The notes beneath the pieces are model-generated. The model was not told the origin of the DNA. It did not search any database and worked only from the letters and a program-made list of their open reading frames with translations. A stretch of DNA of 64,000 bases from Ancylobacter tetraedralis (GTDB lineage Bacteria; Pseudomonadota; Alphaproteobacteria; Rhizobiales; Xanthobacteraceae): the NCBI RefSeq assembly GCF_014195655.1, contig NZ_JACICD010000013.1, positions 1 to 64,000 on the forward strand, read 5' to 3'. Shown here piece after piece: positions 33,903 through 42,329 of this stretch. The translations under genes were made by a program, and so were the position numbers. Position 1 is the first letter of the stretch, and every line of letters begins with the position of its first letter.

Positions 33903-34376
33903 ATGCAGCGGACCACCATCGCCTTCGACGACGATCTGGCCGCCGAGCTCGATGCCTATATCGCGGCCACCGGCGCGGCGAGCCTGTCCGAGGCGATCCG
34001 CGATCTGGTGCGGCGCGGACTGTCGGCCCGGGCGAGCGGACCGACGCAGGCGCACTGCTTCGGCGTGATCAGCTGCACCGTCGACCAGTCGGTGCGCAAT
34101 CTCGCCGCCCGCGTGCCGCAGGGGCGGCTCGACCGGCACGACCAGACCGTGGCGGCGCTGTCCATCCCGCTCGACCACAGCACCTCGATCGATGTGACCG
34201 TGATGCGCGGCCGGGTCGCCGACATCTCCTCCTATGCGGAGGGGCTGTTCCTGGAGCGCGGCGTCATGCACGGCGCGCTGAGCCTCATCCCGGTCGCCGA
34301 GGACACGTCCCACCACGTGCACAACCAGGGTGCCGCGCACGAGCACACGCATCTTCGCGTCAAGAGCGGCTTCTGA
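33903..34376 (+). CDS. nikR: NikR-type ribbon-helix-helix regulator with the nickel site lost
   Basis: 157 residues. The N-terminal ribbon-helix-helix (MQRTTIAFDDDLAAELDAYIAATGAASLSEAIRDLVRRGL) and the ACT-like C-terminal domain line up with E. coli NikR without gaps to residue 100. The four nickel ligands of E. coli NikR (His76, His87, His89, Cys95) correspond here to Leu76, Ser87, Pro89 and Ser95. The neighbouring His79 and His92 are kept. The C-terminus carries an additional His-rich tail (SHHVHNQGAAHEHTH). The protein may sense another metal or ligand, or bind metal through the tail. No nickel-uptake genes are nearby. GAGGGAGGG precedes ATG 33903. Confidence 0.85.
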   Translation: MQRTTIAFDDDLAAELDAYIAATGAASLSEAIRDLVRRGLSARASGPTQAHCFGVISCTVDQSVRNLAARVPQGRLDRHDQTVAALSIPLDHSTSIDVTVMRGRVADISSYAEGLFLERGVMHGALSLIPVAEDTSHHVHNQGAAHEHTHLRVKSGF

Positions 34377-34384
34377 TCCACGGT

Positions 34385-34446
34385 CCCAACCGGCGGGCAT
34401 TTCGCGGAACCGGGCCGCGCCGGTTGGGCGATGGCCGGTTCCGCGA
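34385..34446. repeat. Two interleaved perfect inverted repeats between convergent genes
   Basis: Pair A: CCCAACCGGCG (34385-34395) with CGCCGGTTGGG (34418-34428), 11 bases. Pair B: TCGCGGAACCGG (34402-34413) with CCGGTTCCGCGA (34435-34446), 12 bases. The order A-B-A'-B' means the hairpins either exclude each other or form a pseudoknot. Located between the nikR and pfpI-like stops, so they may end transcription from both sides. Confidence 0.6.
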
Positions 34447-34466
34447 GGCGTGAGGGGCGCGGCGCG

Positions 34467-35087
34467 TCAGGCCGCGCGCGTGGCGGCGGCCGGCGCGTGC
34501 TCGGAATGGCGGATTTCCGTGCCGAGCACCTTCAGGCATTCGCGCATGAAGGCGGCCAGCGCGGTCCAGCCCTTGGCCGATACCATGTTGCCGTCGACCA
34601 GCGCGTCGGTGGGCGAGAGGTCGACATAGGTGCCGCCGGCCAGCCGCACTTCCGGCTCGCAGGCGCCGAGCGCCCCGACCCGCTTGCCGGTCACCACGCC
34701 GTCCACCGCGATGAGGATCTGCACGCCGTGGCAGATGGTGAAGATCGGCTTGCCGGTCTCGTGGAAGTGGCGGACCATGGCCTGGATACGCGTGTCGGTG
34801 CGGATATATTCCGGCCCGCGCCCACCCGCGCAATAGACCGCGTCATATTCCTCCAGATCGACTTCGGAGAAGGTCTTGTTGATGACGAAGTCGTGGCCGG
34901 GCTTTTCCGTGTAGGTCTGCCCGCCTTCGAAATCATGCAGCGAGGTCTTGATGATCTCGCCGGCCTTCTTGTCCGGGCAGATCACATGGACGGTGTGGCC
35001 CACCGCTTCCATTCCCTGCTGGAACACGAAGATCTCGTATTCCTCGGTGAACTCGCCGGTCAGCATCAGGATCTTCTTGCCTGGCAT
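34467..35087 (-). CDS. DJ-1/PfpI family protein
   Basis: 206 residues. The flavodoxin-like fold starts KKILMLTGEFTEEYEIFVFQQGMEAVGHTVHVICPDKKAGE; the nucleophile elbow FTICHGVQILIAVDGV holds the Cys-His pair, and YDAVYCAGGRGPEYIR supplies the Glu/Gly-rich substrate loop. Family members are proteases, glyoxalase III-type deglycases or chaperones; which one applies cannot be told. GGAGGATACC precedes the ATG at 35085-35087; the frame is open upstream without family sequence. It follows the sugar-binding protein gene by 67 bases on the same strand and could be the last gene of that operon. Confidence 0.87.
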   Translation of the reverse strand: MPGKKILMLTGEFTEEYEIFVFQQGMEAVGHTVHVICPDKKAGEIIKTSLHDFEGGQTYTEKPGHDFVINKTFSEVDLEEYDAVYCAGGRGPEYIRTDTRIQAMVRHFHETGKPIFTICHGVQILIAVDGVVTGKRVGALGACEPEVRLAGGTYVDLSPTDALVDGNMVSAKGWTALAAFMRECLKVLGTEIRHSEHAPAAATRAA

Positions 35088-35154
35088 GATGGTATCCTCC
35101 CGTTCGATTATTGTCGGTGCGATCGGCCCGCAGGCCCTATCGTAGGGGAATCGC

Positions 35155-36105
35155 TCAGAACGGCGAGTCCGGGAAATAGTATTCGGCGGCATTCGCCTTG
35201 GTGATCAGCGGCGCGTCGAGCTTGAACGAGCCGCGCACCGGCGCATGGCCGGCGAAATGCGCGGCGGTCAGGTAGATGGCGGTCTTGATCATCGAGGGCG
35301 GATAGGGGGTCTCGACCGGCGTCACCGCGTCGCCCGCCATCACCTTCGCGATGATCTCCTTCATGCCATTACCGCCGAGCGCGAACTTGATCTCCTTGCG
35401 GCCGGACTGCTTGATCGCCTCCAGCACGCCGAGCAGCATGTCGTCGTCATTGGCCCAGACCGCGTCGATCTGCGGGTATTTGGCGAGATAGTCCTGCATC
35501 AGCTTGAAGGCCTGGTCGCTGTTCCAGTTGGCGTACTGGATGTCGAGGATCTTGAGGTCGGAACCTTTGATCCCGTCCTGGAAGCCCTTGATGCGCTCGT
35601 CGTCGATCACGGTCGGAATGCCGCGCAGCACGACGAGGTTGCCCTTGCCGCCCATCTTCTCCACCAGGAACTTCGCGGTGTTGAAGCCGACCGCGATGTT
35701 GTCGCCGGCGACGTAGAGATCCTGGATCTTCGGATCGTTGAGGCCGCGATCAACCACGGTGATGAAGCTGCCCTTGTCCTTGATCGCCTTCACCGGCGTG
35801 GTCAGTTCCTCGGACGAGTGCGGCAGGATCACCAGCGCGTCGAGCTTGCGGGTCGCCGACAGATCCTCGATCGCGCTGACCTGCGCGCTCGCCGAGGGCG
35901 AGGTCTTCACGATGACCTCGATATCGGGAAAGGCCTTGTTGATCTCCTTGGCCGCGGCGTTGGCGTGATAGACGACGCCGGCGGTCCAGCCATGGTCGGC
36001 GGCGGGAATGGAGACGGCGATAATCTTCTTCTCGGCGGCCAGGGCCGGGCCGGCGGCGAGCAGCGCCGTCGTCACGCCGGCCGCGATCAGGGTCTTCCTG
36101 AGCAT
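35155..36105 (-). CDS. ABC sugar-binding protein (CUT2 type)
   Basis: 316 residues with a Sec signal (MLRKTLIAAGVTTALLAAGPALA, cleavage near 23). Peripla_BP_4 features: IIAVSIPAADHGWTAGVVYHANAAAKEINK, LDALVILPHSSEELTTPVKAIKDKGSFITVVDRGL, and IDAVWANDDDMLLGVLEAIKQSG. CAGGAGGAAA precedes the ATG. It lies 82 bases behind the permease gene, long enough to hold an mRNA-stabilising structure or an internal promoter; binding-protein genes often need higher expression. The sugar or polyol bound is unknown. Confidence 0.92.
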   Translation of the reverse strand: MLRKTLIAAGVTTALLAAGPALAAEKKIIAVSIPAADHGWTAGVVYHANAAAKEINKAFPDIEVIVKTSPSASAQVSAIEDLSATRKLDALVILPHSSEELTTPVKAIKDKGSFITVVDRGLNDPKIQDLYVAGDNIAVGFNTAKFLVEKMGGKGNLVVLRGIPTVIDDERIKGFQDGIKGSDLKILDIQYANWNSDQAFKLMQDYLAKYPQIDAVWANDDDMLLGVLEAIKQSGRKEIKFALGGNGMKEIIAKVMAGDAVTPVETPYPPSMIKTAIYLTAAHFAGHAPVRGSFKLDAPLITKANAAEYYFPDSPF

Positions 36106-36187
36106 GGGGTTTCCTCCTGTTGGTGCGGCAGCTTGATTGATGCCCGGCGCGTCGCGGCTGCCTCGCGCGCGCCGGTTGACGGCCCCG

Positions 36188-37180
36188 CTACCTCTTCGAC
36201 ATGCGCTGGATCAGCATGGCGATGATGATGATCACGCCCTGCACCGCGGCCACGAGATATTCGGAGACGAAGTCGGAAAGAACCATCAGGTTGGCGATGA
36301 ACTCGAGGATCACCGCGCCCGCCACCGTGCCCCAGATGCGGCCCCGGCCGCCGCGCAAGGCGGTGCCGCCAATGACCACGGCGGTGATGACCTGAAGCTC
36401 CCACAGCAGCCCGGTGGTCGGCGTCGCCGCCCCGAGGCGCGGCACGTAGCAGATGGCGGCGATGGCGACGCAGGCGCCCTGGATGACGAAGGCCATCGTC
36501 CGCACCCGGGGAATCGAGATGCCGGAATAGCGCGCCACGTCCTCATTGGCGCCCACCGCCACGCAGCGCCGTCCATAGCGCGTGCGGTAGAGCACATAGG
36601 CCGCGACCAGCGCCACCGCGAGCGACACCAGGATCGGAATCGGCACGCCCAGCACGTCGCCGAAATAGACCGGGCGATAGGCGTCGCGCAGGCTGCGGTC
36701 GATCGCCACCGTGCCGCCGTCGGTCATGTAGGTGATGAGCGCGCGGAAGATGCCCATGGTGCCGAGCGTCGCGATGAAGGGCTCGATGCGCCCGAGCGTG
36801 ACGATGGCGCCGTTCATCAGCCCGCAGGCGATGCCGGTGACGAGGGCCACCGCCATGCCGAGCGGGATCGCCGCCGTGCCCACGCTCGGCGCCACCCAGT
36901 TCATGAACAGGATCATCACGCCGGTGATGAAGGCCGCCATGGAGCCGACCGAGAGGTCGAGCCCGCCGGAGGAAATGACGAAAGTGGCGCCGATCGCGAT
37001 GATGGCGATGAAGGCGCTGCGGGTGACGACATTGGCGATGTTGTTGGCCGACAGGAAGTCGGGATTGACGAGGAAGCCGATCGCTATGAGCGCCGCGAGC
37101 GCCAGGAAGGGGCCGGCATCGCCCCAGCCGATCGACCAGCCCGGCTCGGCGCGCGGTGGCGCGGCGGCGAGGTCAGCCAT
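36188..37180 (-). CDS. ABC sugar transporter permease (RbsC type)
   Basis: 330 residues, about eight to ten hydrophobic segments. Motifs include FLSANNIANVVTRSAFIAIIAIGATFVISSGGLDLSVGSMAAF and GLLWELQVITAVVIGGTALRGGRGRIWGTVAGA, both conserved in CUT2 permeases. Only one permease gene is present in this system, so it should work as a homodimer, unlike the transporter at 26886-28846. ATG 37180 is chosen for the family start; it overlaps the ATPase end by 8 bases. Confidence 0.92.
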   Translation of the reverse strand: MADLAAAPPRAEPGWSIGWGDAGPFLALAALIAIGFLVNPDFLSANNIANVVTRSAFIAIIAIGATFVISSGGLDLSVGSMAAFITGVMILFMNWVAPSVGTAAIPLGMAVALVTGIACGLMNGAIVTLGRIEPFIATLGTMGIFRALITYMTDGGTVAIDRSLRDAYRPVYFGDVLGVPIPILVSLAVALVAAYVLYRTRYGRRCVAVGANEDVARYSGISIPRVRTMAFVIQGACVAIAAICYVPRLGAATPTTGLLWELQVITAVVIGGTALRGGRGRIWGTVAGAVILEFIANLMVLSDFVSEYLVAAVQGVIIIIAMLIQRMSKR

Positions 37181-38735
37181 GTGCGTTTCTCCCTGAGGTT
37201 TTTTCATGGGCCGCGCTGCTGGTGGCGTGGAGCGCGACATTGCTTTCGGTCATGGCATCGCCGGAAAGTTCGCCGTTGATCCTGCCCGAGCGCATCACGA
37301 GGATGCGGTCGCACAGGCCGATAAGTTCCTGCATCTCCGAGGAAATGACGATGCAGGAGCGGCCCTCCTGCACCAGCGACTGGATGAAGGCGTAGATCTG
37401 GCTCTTGTTGGCGATGTCGATGCCGCGCGTCGGCTCGTCGATGACGAGGATCGAGGGGTCGTTCAGCATCACCTTGGCCAGCAGCAGCTTCTGCTGGTTG
37501 CCGCCCGAAAGCTGGCCGGCCTTCGCGTCCCGGCTGCGCAAGCGGATGTCATAGCTCGCCACGGCGCGGTCCAGCAGCTGCGCCTCGCGGGCAAGGTCCA
37601 GCCCGGCCACGGTGTGCACGCGGTCGAGCGCGGCGAGGGTGAGGTTGGGCGCGAGGCGCTCGCCCAGCAGCAGCCCCTTTCCCTTGCGGTCCTCGGTCAG
37701 GTAGCCGATCCCGGCGGCCGCCGCCTGCGCGGGCGAGGCGAAATGCGACGGCTTTCCGTGCAGCCGCACGGCCCCGAAGCTCGCCGGCCTGAGGCCCAGC
37801 AGCCCCTCGAACAGCTCCGTGCGGCCAGCGCCGATCATGCCGGCCAGGCCGAGAATCTCGCCCTTGTGCAGGGTGAGCGAGACATCGTGGACGAAGCCGG
37901 GAACGTGTGCGTGCTCGATCTCCAGCACGGGCCCGGCGATATCGCGCGGCACGCGGACGGGATAGAGGCTGGCGAATTCGCGCCCCACCATCAGGCTGGC
38001 CATGCGATGGGGGGTCAGGCCCTCGGCTTCATAGGAGCCGACCATGCGCCCGTCGCGTAGCACGGTGACCCGATCGGCCAGCCGCTCCACCTCGTCCAGC
38101 CGGTGGCTGATATAGAGAATGGCGACGCCGCGCTGCTTCAGCTTCACGATGATGTCGAGCAGCGGGTCGACCTCGTCATGGGTGAGCACGGCGGTCGGCT
38201 CGTCGAAGATCACCACCCGATGCGTGCCGAGCAGCGCCTTGGCGATCTGCACCAGCTGGCGGTTGGCAAGCGAGATGTCGCCCACCCGCGCACGCGGCGA
38301 AACCTTGCAGCCGATCTCCGCCAGCTGCGCAGCCGCCGCCGCGCGCATCGCCCGCTCGTCGAGCCGGCCGAAACGGCCGATCTCGCGGCCGATGAAGATG
38401 TTCTCGGTGACGCTCAACGCTTCGGCGAGCAGGATCTCCTGATGCACCAGCGCGATGCCGGCGGCCTGCGCGTCGGCCGGGCCATGGAAGGCGATCGGCT
38501 CGCCATCCATCCACAGGGCGCCCTCGCTCGGGCGCAGATAGCCCGAGAGCAGCCGCATCAGCGTCGACTTGCCCGCCCCGTTCTCGCCGATGACGGCGTG
38601 GATCTCGCCCGGCCGGATGTCGAGCGAGATGTCCGACAGGACCGGCACGCCGCCAAACGCCTTGGCCAGCCGCTCGGCGCGCAGCACCGGCGCTCCGCCG
38701 CGCGCGGGGGACGGGGGAGCGGGCGCGGCGTTCAT
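37173..38735 (-). CDS. ABC sugar transporter ATPase (RbsA type)
   Basis: 520 residues with two nucleotide-binding domains. NBD1: VIGENGAGKST, Q-loop VHQEILL, signature ISLANRQLVQIAKAL (Ala for the usual Gly), VVIFDEPTAVLTHDE, ISHRLDE. NBD2: altered P-loop GLAGMIGAGRTELFEGLLG, QLSGGNQQKLLLAKVML, ILVIDEPTRGIDI. The pattern is that of ribose/xylose-type importers. The start overlaps the stop of the GntR gene by four bases, so regulator and transporter share a transcript. Confidence 0.92.
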   Translation of the reverse strand: MNAAPAPPSPARGGAPVLRAERLAKAFGGVPVLSDISLDIRPGEIHAVIGENGAGKSTLMRLLSGYLRPSEGALWMDGEPIAFHGPADAQAAGIALVHQEILLAEALSVTENIFIGREIGRFGRLDERAMRAAAAAQLAEIGCKVSPRARVGDISLANRQLVQIAKALLGTHRVVIFDEPTAVLTHDEVDPLLDIIVKLKQRGVAILYISHRLDEVERLADRVTVLRDGRMVGSYEAEGLTPHRMASLMVGREFASLYPVRVPRDIAGPVLEIEHAHVPGFVHDVSLTLHKGEILGLAGMIGAGRTELFEGLLGLRPASFGAVRLHGKPSHFASPAQAAAAGIGYLTEDRKGKGLLLGERLAPNLTLAALDRVHTVAGLDLAREAQLLDRAVASYDIRLRSRDAKAGQLSGGNQQKLLLAKVMLNDPSILVIDEPTRGIDIANKSQIYAFIQSLVQEGRSCIVISSEMQELIGLCDRILVMRSGRINGELSGDAMTESNVALHATSSAAHEKTSGRNAHG

Positions 38736-39448
38736 AGGTCGAACGCCGGAAGAAGACGGTCGCGCGAGCGCTCGACATGCACCCGCATCGCCCGCTCGGC
38801 CGCCACGGGATCGCGCGCGGCGAAGGCGGCGAGGATCGCCGCGTGCTCGTCCAGCGCCTCCTCGGTGACGCGAGCGTGGAACATCAGGCGGAAGATGTGA
38901 AAGTGGGTGTGCTGGTGCGCCAGCGTCTCGCGGATCAGCTCGTTGCCCGCGACCTCCAGGATCTGGTCGTGGAACACCGCATCCTGCCGGGCGAACTGCG
39001 AATAGCGCGCCCGCTCGTCCGTGCTGCTGGCGCGAGACATCACGCCGGCGGCCTCGGTCAGCTCGGCGAGGGCGGCATCCGTCATGGTGGCGGCGGCGCG
39101 GCCGGCCATTTCCGGCTCCAGCAGCAGGCGCAGATCGTACAGTTCCTCAAAACGGCGGCGGGTGATCTGCGGCGCGGCGCTGTAGCCGACGAGGTGGGTC
39201 TTGACCACCAGCCCCTCGCCCTCCAGCCGCCCCAGCGCCTCGCGGATCGGCGTCTGCGACACGGCAAGCTCGCGCACCAGATTGTCGACCGTGATGCGCG
39301 CGCCGGGCGGGATCTTCAGCGCCATCAGCCGCGCGAAGATCGCCTCATAGACCTCCTCGGCGAGGCCGGCGGCACGGTGGATGGCCTGCGAGCCGCCGCG
39401 CGGTTCGGCGGCGATCTGGGAGGCGGCGAGAGGTTTCGGACTGCGCAC
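38732..39448 (-). CDS. GntR-family regulator (FCD/FadR subfamily)
   Basis: About 238 residues. The winged HTH is LAEEVYEAIFARLMALKIPPGARITVDNLVRELAVSQTPIREALGRLEGEGLV; the all-helical FCD effector domain shows the metal-ligand pattern with Asp and His in FARQDAVFHDQILEVAGN and HFHIFR / LDEHAAILAAFAARD. GTG 39448 is preferred because AAGGGG stands 7 bases upstream; the frame runs back to a TTG at 39502. It heads the ABC transporter operon and is divergent from the Fe-dependent dehydrogenase operon. It probably represses both through the palindrome at 39510-39531 until an effector acid or sugar appears. Confidence 0.88.
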   Translation of the reverse strand: MRSPKPLAASQIAAEPRGGSQAIHRAAGLAEEVYEAIFARLMALKIPPGARITVDNLVRELAVSQTPIREALGRLEGEGLVVKTHLVGYSAAPQITRRRFEELYDLRLLLEPEMAGRAAATMTDAALAELTEAAGVMSRASSTDERARYSQFARQDAVFHDQILEVAGNELIRETLAHQHTHFHIFRLMFHARVTEEALDEHAAILAAFAARDPVAAERAMRVHVERSRDRLLPAFDL

Positions 39449-39509
39449 GGTTTTGCCCCTTGACAAGGATCGACTGCTAGCACGATCCTCTGCCGCATTC
39501 AATACGATA

Positions 39510-39531
39510 TCCTATACGATTTCGTGTAGGA
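39510..39531. promoter_or_regulatory. Likely GntR operator
   Basis: Arms TCCTATACGA and TCGTGTAGGA are reverse complements except for one base and are separated by TT. The site is in the 122-base region shared by the GntR/ABC operon and the dehydrogenase operon, where an FCD-type GntR protein would bind as a dimer. A further ATACGAT copy lies at 39502-39508. Confidence 0.6.
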
Positions 39532-39570
39532 CATCCTCATCAGGCTGAAACATGCAGCCCAATCAATCGG

Positions 39571-40821
39571 ATGAATAAAGTGACATCCTTCTCCGCGATC
39601 CGGTTGCCGACCGAAATCCTCTTCGGCAAGGGCCAGCGCCACGCCCTGCCCGCCGTGGCGCGCCGCCTCGGCTCGCGGGTCCTTCTGTGCACCGACGAGC
39701 GCCTGTCCGCCTCGGTCGTGTTCGCCGAGATGCTCGACGGGCTGCGCGCCGCCGGCCTCGCGGTGATGGTGCATGACCGCGTGCTGCCGGACGTGCCGCG
39801 CGACAGCGCGGCGGATTGCGCCGAGGAGGCGCGGGCCTTCGCGCCGGACCTCGTCATCGGCATTGGCGGCGGCAGTTGCCTCGACATGGCCAAATGCGCC
39901 GCCCTGCTCCTCAGCCATGGCGGCCGGCTTCCCGACTATTATGGCGAGTTCAAGGTGCCCGGCCCGGTGCTGCCCATCATCGCCGTGCCGACCACGGCGG
40001 GCACCGGCTCGGAGGCGACGCCGGTCGCCGTCATTTCCGATCCCGACCGCACGCTGAAAGTGGGCATTTCCAGCCCGCATCTGATTCCCAAGGCAGCGAT
40101 CTGCGATCCCGACCTGACGCTCACCTGCCCGCCATCGCTCACCGCCATCGCCGGCGCCGACGCGCTGACCCACGCTATCGAGGCCTTCACGGCCGGCCGG
40201 CGCCCGCCCTCGGCGGAACTGGCGCAGACGCATGTCTTCATCGGCAAAAGCGCGCTGACCGACCATTTCGCGCTGCTCGCCATCCGGCTTCTGGGCCGCA
40301 GCCTGGAGCGGGCCTGGCGCGACGGCTCCGACGAGGAGGCACGGGCGGATGTGATGATGGCGGCGCTGGCCGCCGGCTGCGCCTTCGGCACGGCGGGAAC
40401 GGCGGCGGCGCACGCCATCCAGTATCCGGTCGGCGCCCTGACCCATACCGCGCACGGCCTCGGCGTCGCGACCATGCTGCCCTATGTGATGCGCTTTAAC
40501 CGCGAGGCCGCGCGCGATGAGATGGCCGAGATCGCCCTCGCGCTCGGCCTGCCAGGGCACGGCCGCTCGCCGGCGGCGCTGGCGGATGCCGCCATCGAGG
40601 AAGTGACGCGCCTGTTCGCCGCCATCGGCATTCCCACGACGCTGGCCGAACTCGGGCTGCCCGCCGACAGGCTGGCCTGGACCGCCGAGCAGGCGCTGGG
40701 CATCGAACGCCTGATCAAGAACAACCCGCGCCCGGTCGGCCCGGCGGACATGGCCCGCCTCATCGACGCCGCCTATCGCGGCGATGCCACCGCCCCGGCC
40801 CTCGTCCTCGCACAGGATTGA
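39571..40821 (+). CDS. Iron-containing alcohol dehydrogenase (maleylacetate reductase-like family)
   Basis: 416 residues. The NAD site is in DLVIGIGGGSCLDMAKCAALL, the family signature in PIIAVPTTAGTGSEATPVAVISD, and metal ligands in IAGADALTHAIEAFT (Asp, His) and HAIQYPVGALTHTAHGLG (two His). The family oxidises alcohols or hydroxy acids to aldehydes or keto acids. A semialdehyde dehydrogenase follows after 5 bases, so an alcohol-to-aldehyde-to-acid route is likely (inference). No clear ribosome site precedes ATG 39571, though it is the first Met with family sequence. Confidence 0.9.
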   Translation: MNKVTSFSAIRLPTEILFGKGQRHALPAVARRLGSRVLLCTDERLSASVVFAEMLDGLRAAGLAVMVHDRVLPDVPRDSAADCAEEARAFAPDLVIGIGGGSCLDMAKCAALLLSHGGRLPDYYGEFKVPGPVLPIIAVPTTAGTGSEATPVAVISDPDRTLKVGISSPHLIPKAAICDPDLTLTCPPSLTAIAGADALTHAIEAFTAGRRPPSAELAQTHVFIGKSALTDHFALLAIRLLGRSLERAWRDGSDEEARADVMMAALAAGCAFGTAGTAAAHAIQYPVGALTHTAHGLGVATMLPYVMRFNREAARDEMAEIALALGLPGHGRSPAALADAAIEEVTRLFAAIGIPTTLAELGLPADRLAWTAEQALGIERLIKNNPRPVGPADMARLIDAAYRGDATAPALVLAQD

Positions 40822-40826
40822 CGCTC

Positions 40827-42314
40827 ATGAATGTCGCAACGCCCTCCCCCCTCACTGCCGGTGCCCCGGCCATCGATCCGGCCGCCGGCGCCCGCGGCCT
40901 CTATATTGGCGGGCAATGGCTGTGGCCGGCGGATCGCCCCGCCATCGCGGTGATCGATCCTTCCACGGGCGAGCGCCTTGCGCAGGTTCCCGATGCCGGC
41001 ACGCCGGAGGCCGCCGCCGCGGTGGAAGCCGCCGCCACGGCCGCCCCCGGCTGGCGCGCCACCCCGCCGCGCCGTCGCTCGGAAATCCTGCGCCGCTGTT
41101 TCGAGCTGATGAGCGCGCGGGCGGAGGATCTGGCCCGCCTGATCTCGCTGGAAAACGGCAAGGCGCTGCGCGATGCGCGCGGCGAGGTGGCCTATGCCGC
41201 CGAGTTCTTCCGCTGGAACGCCGAGGAGGCGGTGCGGATTTCCGGCGATTTCGCGCTCTCGCCGGCGGGCGGCAACCACATCATCGTCGATTACGAGCCG
41301 GTCGGCATCTGTGTGCTGATCACCCCGTGGAACTTCCCCGCCGCCATGGCGACGCGCAAGATCGCCCCGGCGCTGGCGGCGGGCTGCACGGTGGTGCTGA
41401 AGCCGGCCAGCGAGACGCCGCTCACCGCCTATGCGCTCGCCGCGCTCTATGAGGAGGCGGGCGTGCCGCCCGGCGTCGTCAACGTGCTCACCACCTCCAC
41501 GCCTGGCCCGGTGACAGCGGCGATGCTGGCGGACCCACGGGTGCGCAAGCTCTCCTTCACCGGCTCGACGCCGGTCGGGCGCGCGCTGCTGGCGGAAGCG
41601 GCGAAGAACGTGATCGGCTGCTCGATGGAGCTGGGCGGCAACGCGCCGCTCATCGTGTTCGACGATGCCGACATCGAGGTGGCGCTGGAAGGCGCCATGC
41701 TGGCCAAGATGCGCAATGCCGGGGAAGCCTGCACCGCCGCCAACCGCATCTACGTTCAGGCGGGGATCCATGATCGTTTCGTCACCGAACTGACCGCGCG
41801 CATGGCAGCCCTGAAGGTCGGCCCCGGGCCGGAGGCGGGCACCGAGTGCGGGCCGATGATCACCGCGAAGGCGGTCGACAAGATCGAGCGGCTGGTGGAC
41901 GACGCGCTGGGGCGCGGGGCGCGCCTGCTCTGCGGCGGCACGCGCCCGGAGGGGCCCGGCTTCTTCTATCCGCCGACCGTGCTGGTGGATGTGCCGGGCG
42001 ACGCCGTCATGGGGGGCGAGGAGATTTTCGGCCCGGTGGCCGCGATCAGCCGCTTCGAGACCGAGGAGGAGGCGATCGCCCGCGCAAACGCCACCGAATA
42101 CGGCCTCGCCGCCTATGTGTTCACCCGCGATCTGGCGCGCGGCCTGCGGGTGTCGCGGCGGATCGAGACCGGCATGGTCGGGCTCAACCGAGGCCTCGTC
42201 TCCGATCCGGCGGCGCCGTTCGGCGGCACCAAGCAATCGGGCCTCGGCCGCGAGGGCGGCGCCCATGGCGTGCTGGAATTCCTGGAGGCAAAATACATCG
42301 CCACCACGCTCTGA
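40827..42314 (+). CDS. NAD-dependent semialdehyde dehydrogenase (GabD-like)
   Basis: 495 residues. Motifs: [33 protein letters not shown] (typical of succinate-semialdehyde dehydrogenases), [65 protein letters not shown] with the general base Glu, and [14 protein letters not shown] with the catalytic Cys; [15 protein letters not shown] near the end. It would oxidise the aldehyde made by the upstream dehydrogenase. ATG 40827 lies 5 bases past the previous stop; a TTG at 40818 inside the preceding gene is an unlikely alternative. Confidence 0.92.
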   Translation: MNVATPSPLTAGAPAIDPAAGARGLYIGGQWLWPADRPAIAVIDPSTGERLAQVPDAGTPEAAAAVEAAATAAPGWRATPPRRRSEILRRCFELMSARAEDLARLISLENGKALRDARGEVAYAAEFFRWNAEEAVRISGDFALSPAGGNHIIVDYEPVGICVLITPWNFPAAMATRKIAPALAAGCTVVLKPASETPLTAYALAALYEEAGVPPGVVNVLTTSTPGPVTAAMLADPRVRKLSFTGSTPVGRALLAEAAKNVIGCSMELGGNAPLIVFDDADIEVALEGAMLAKMRNAGEACTAANRIYVQAGIHDRFVTELTARMAALKVGPGPEAGTECGPMITAKAVDKIERLVDDALGRGARLLCGGTRPEGPGFFYPPTVLVDVPGDAVMGGEEIFGPVAAISRFETEEEAIARANATEYGLAAYVFTRDLARGLRVSRRIETGMVGLNRGLVSDPAAPFGGTKQSGLGREGGAHGVLEFLEAKYIATTL

Positions 42315-42329
42315 CCGCGAGCCTCACGC

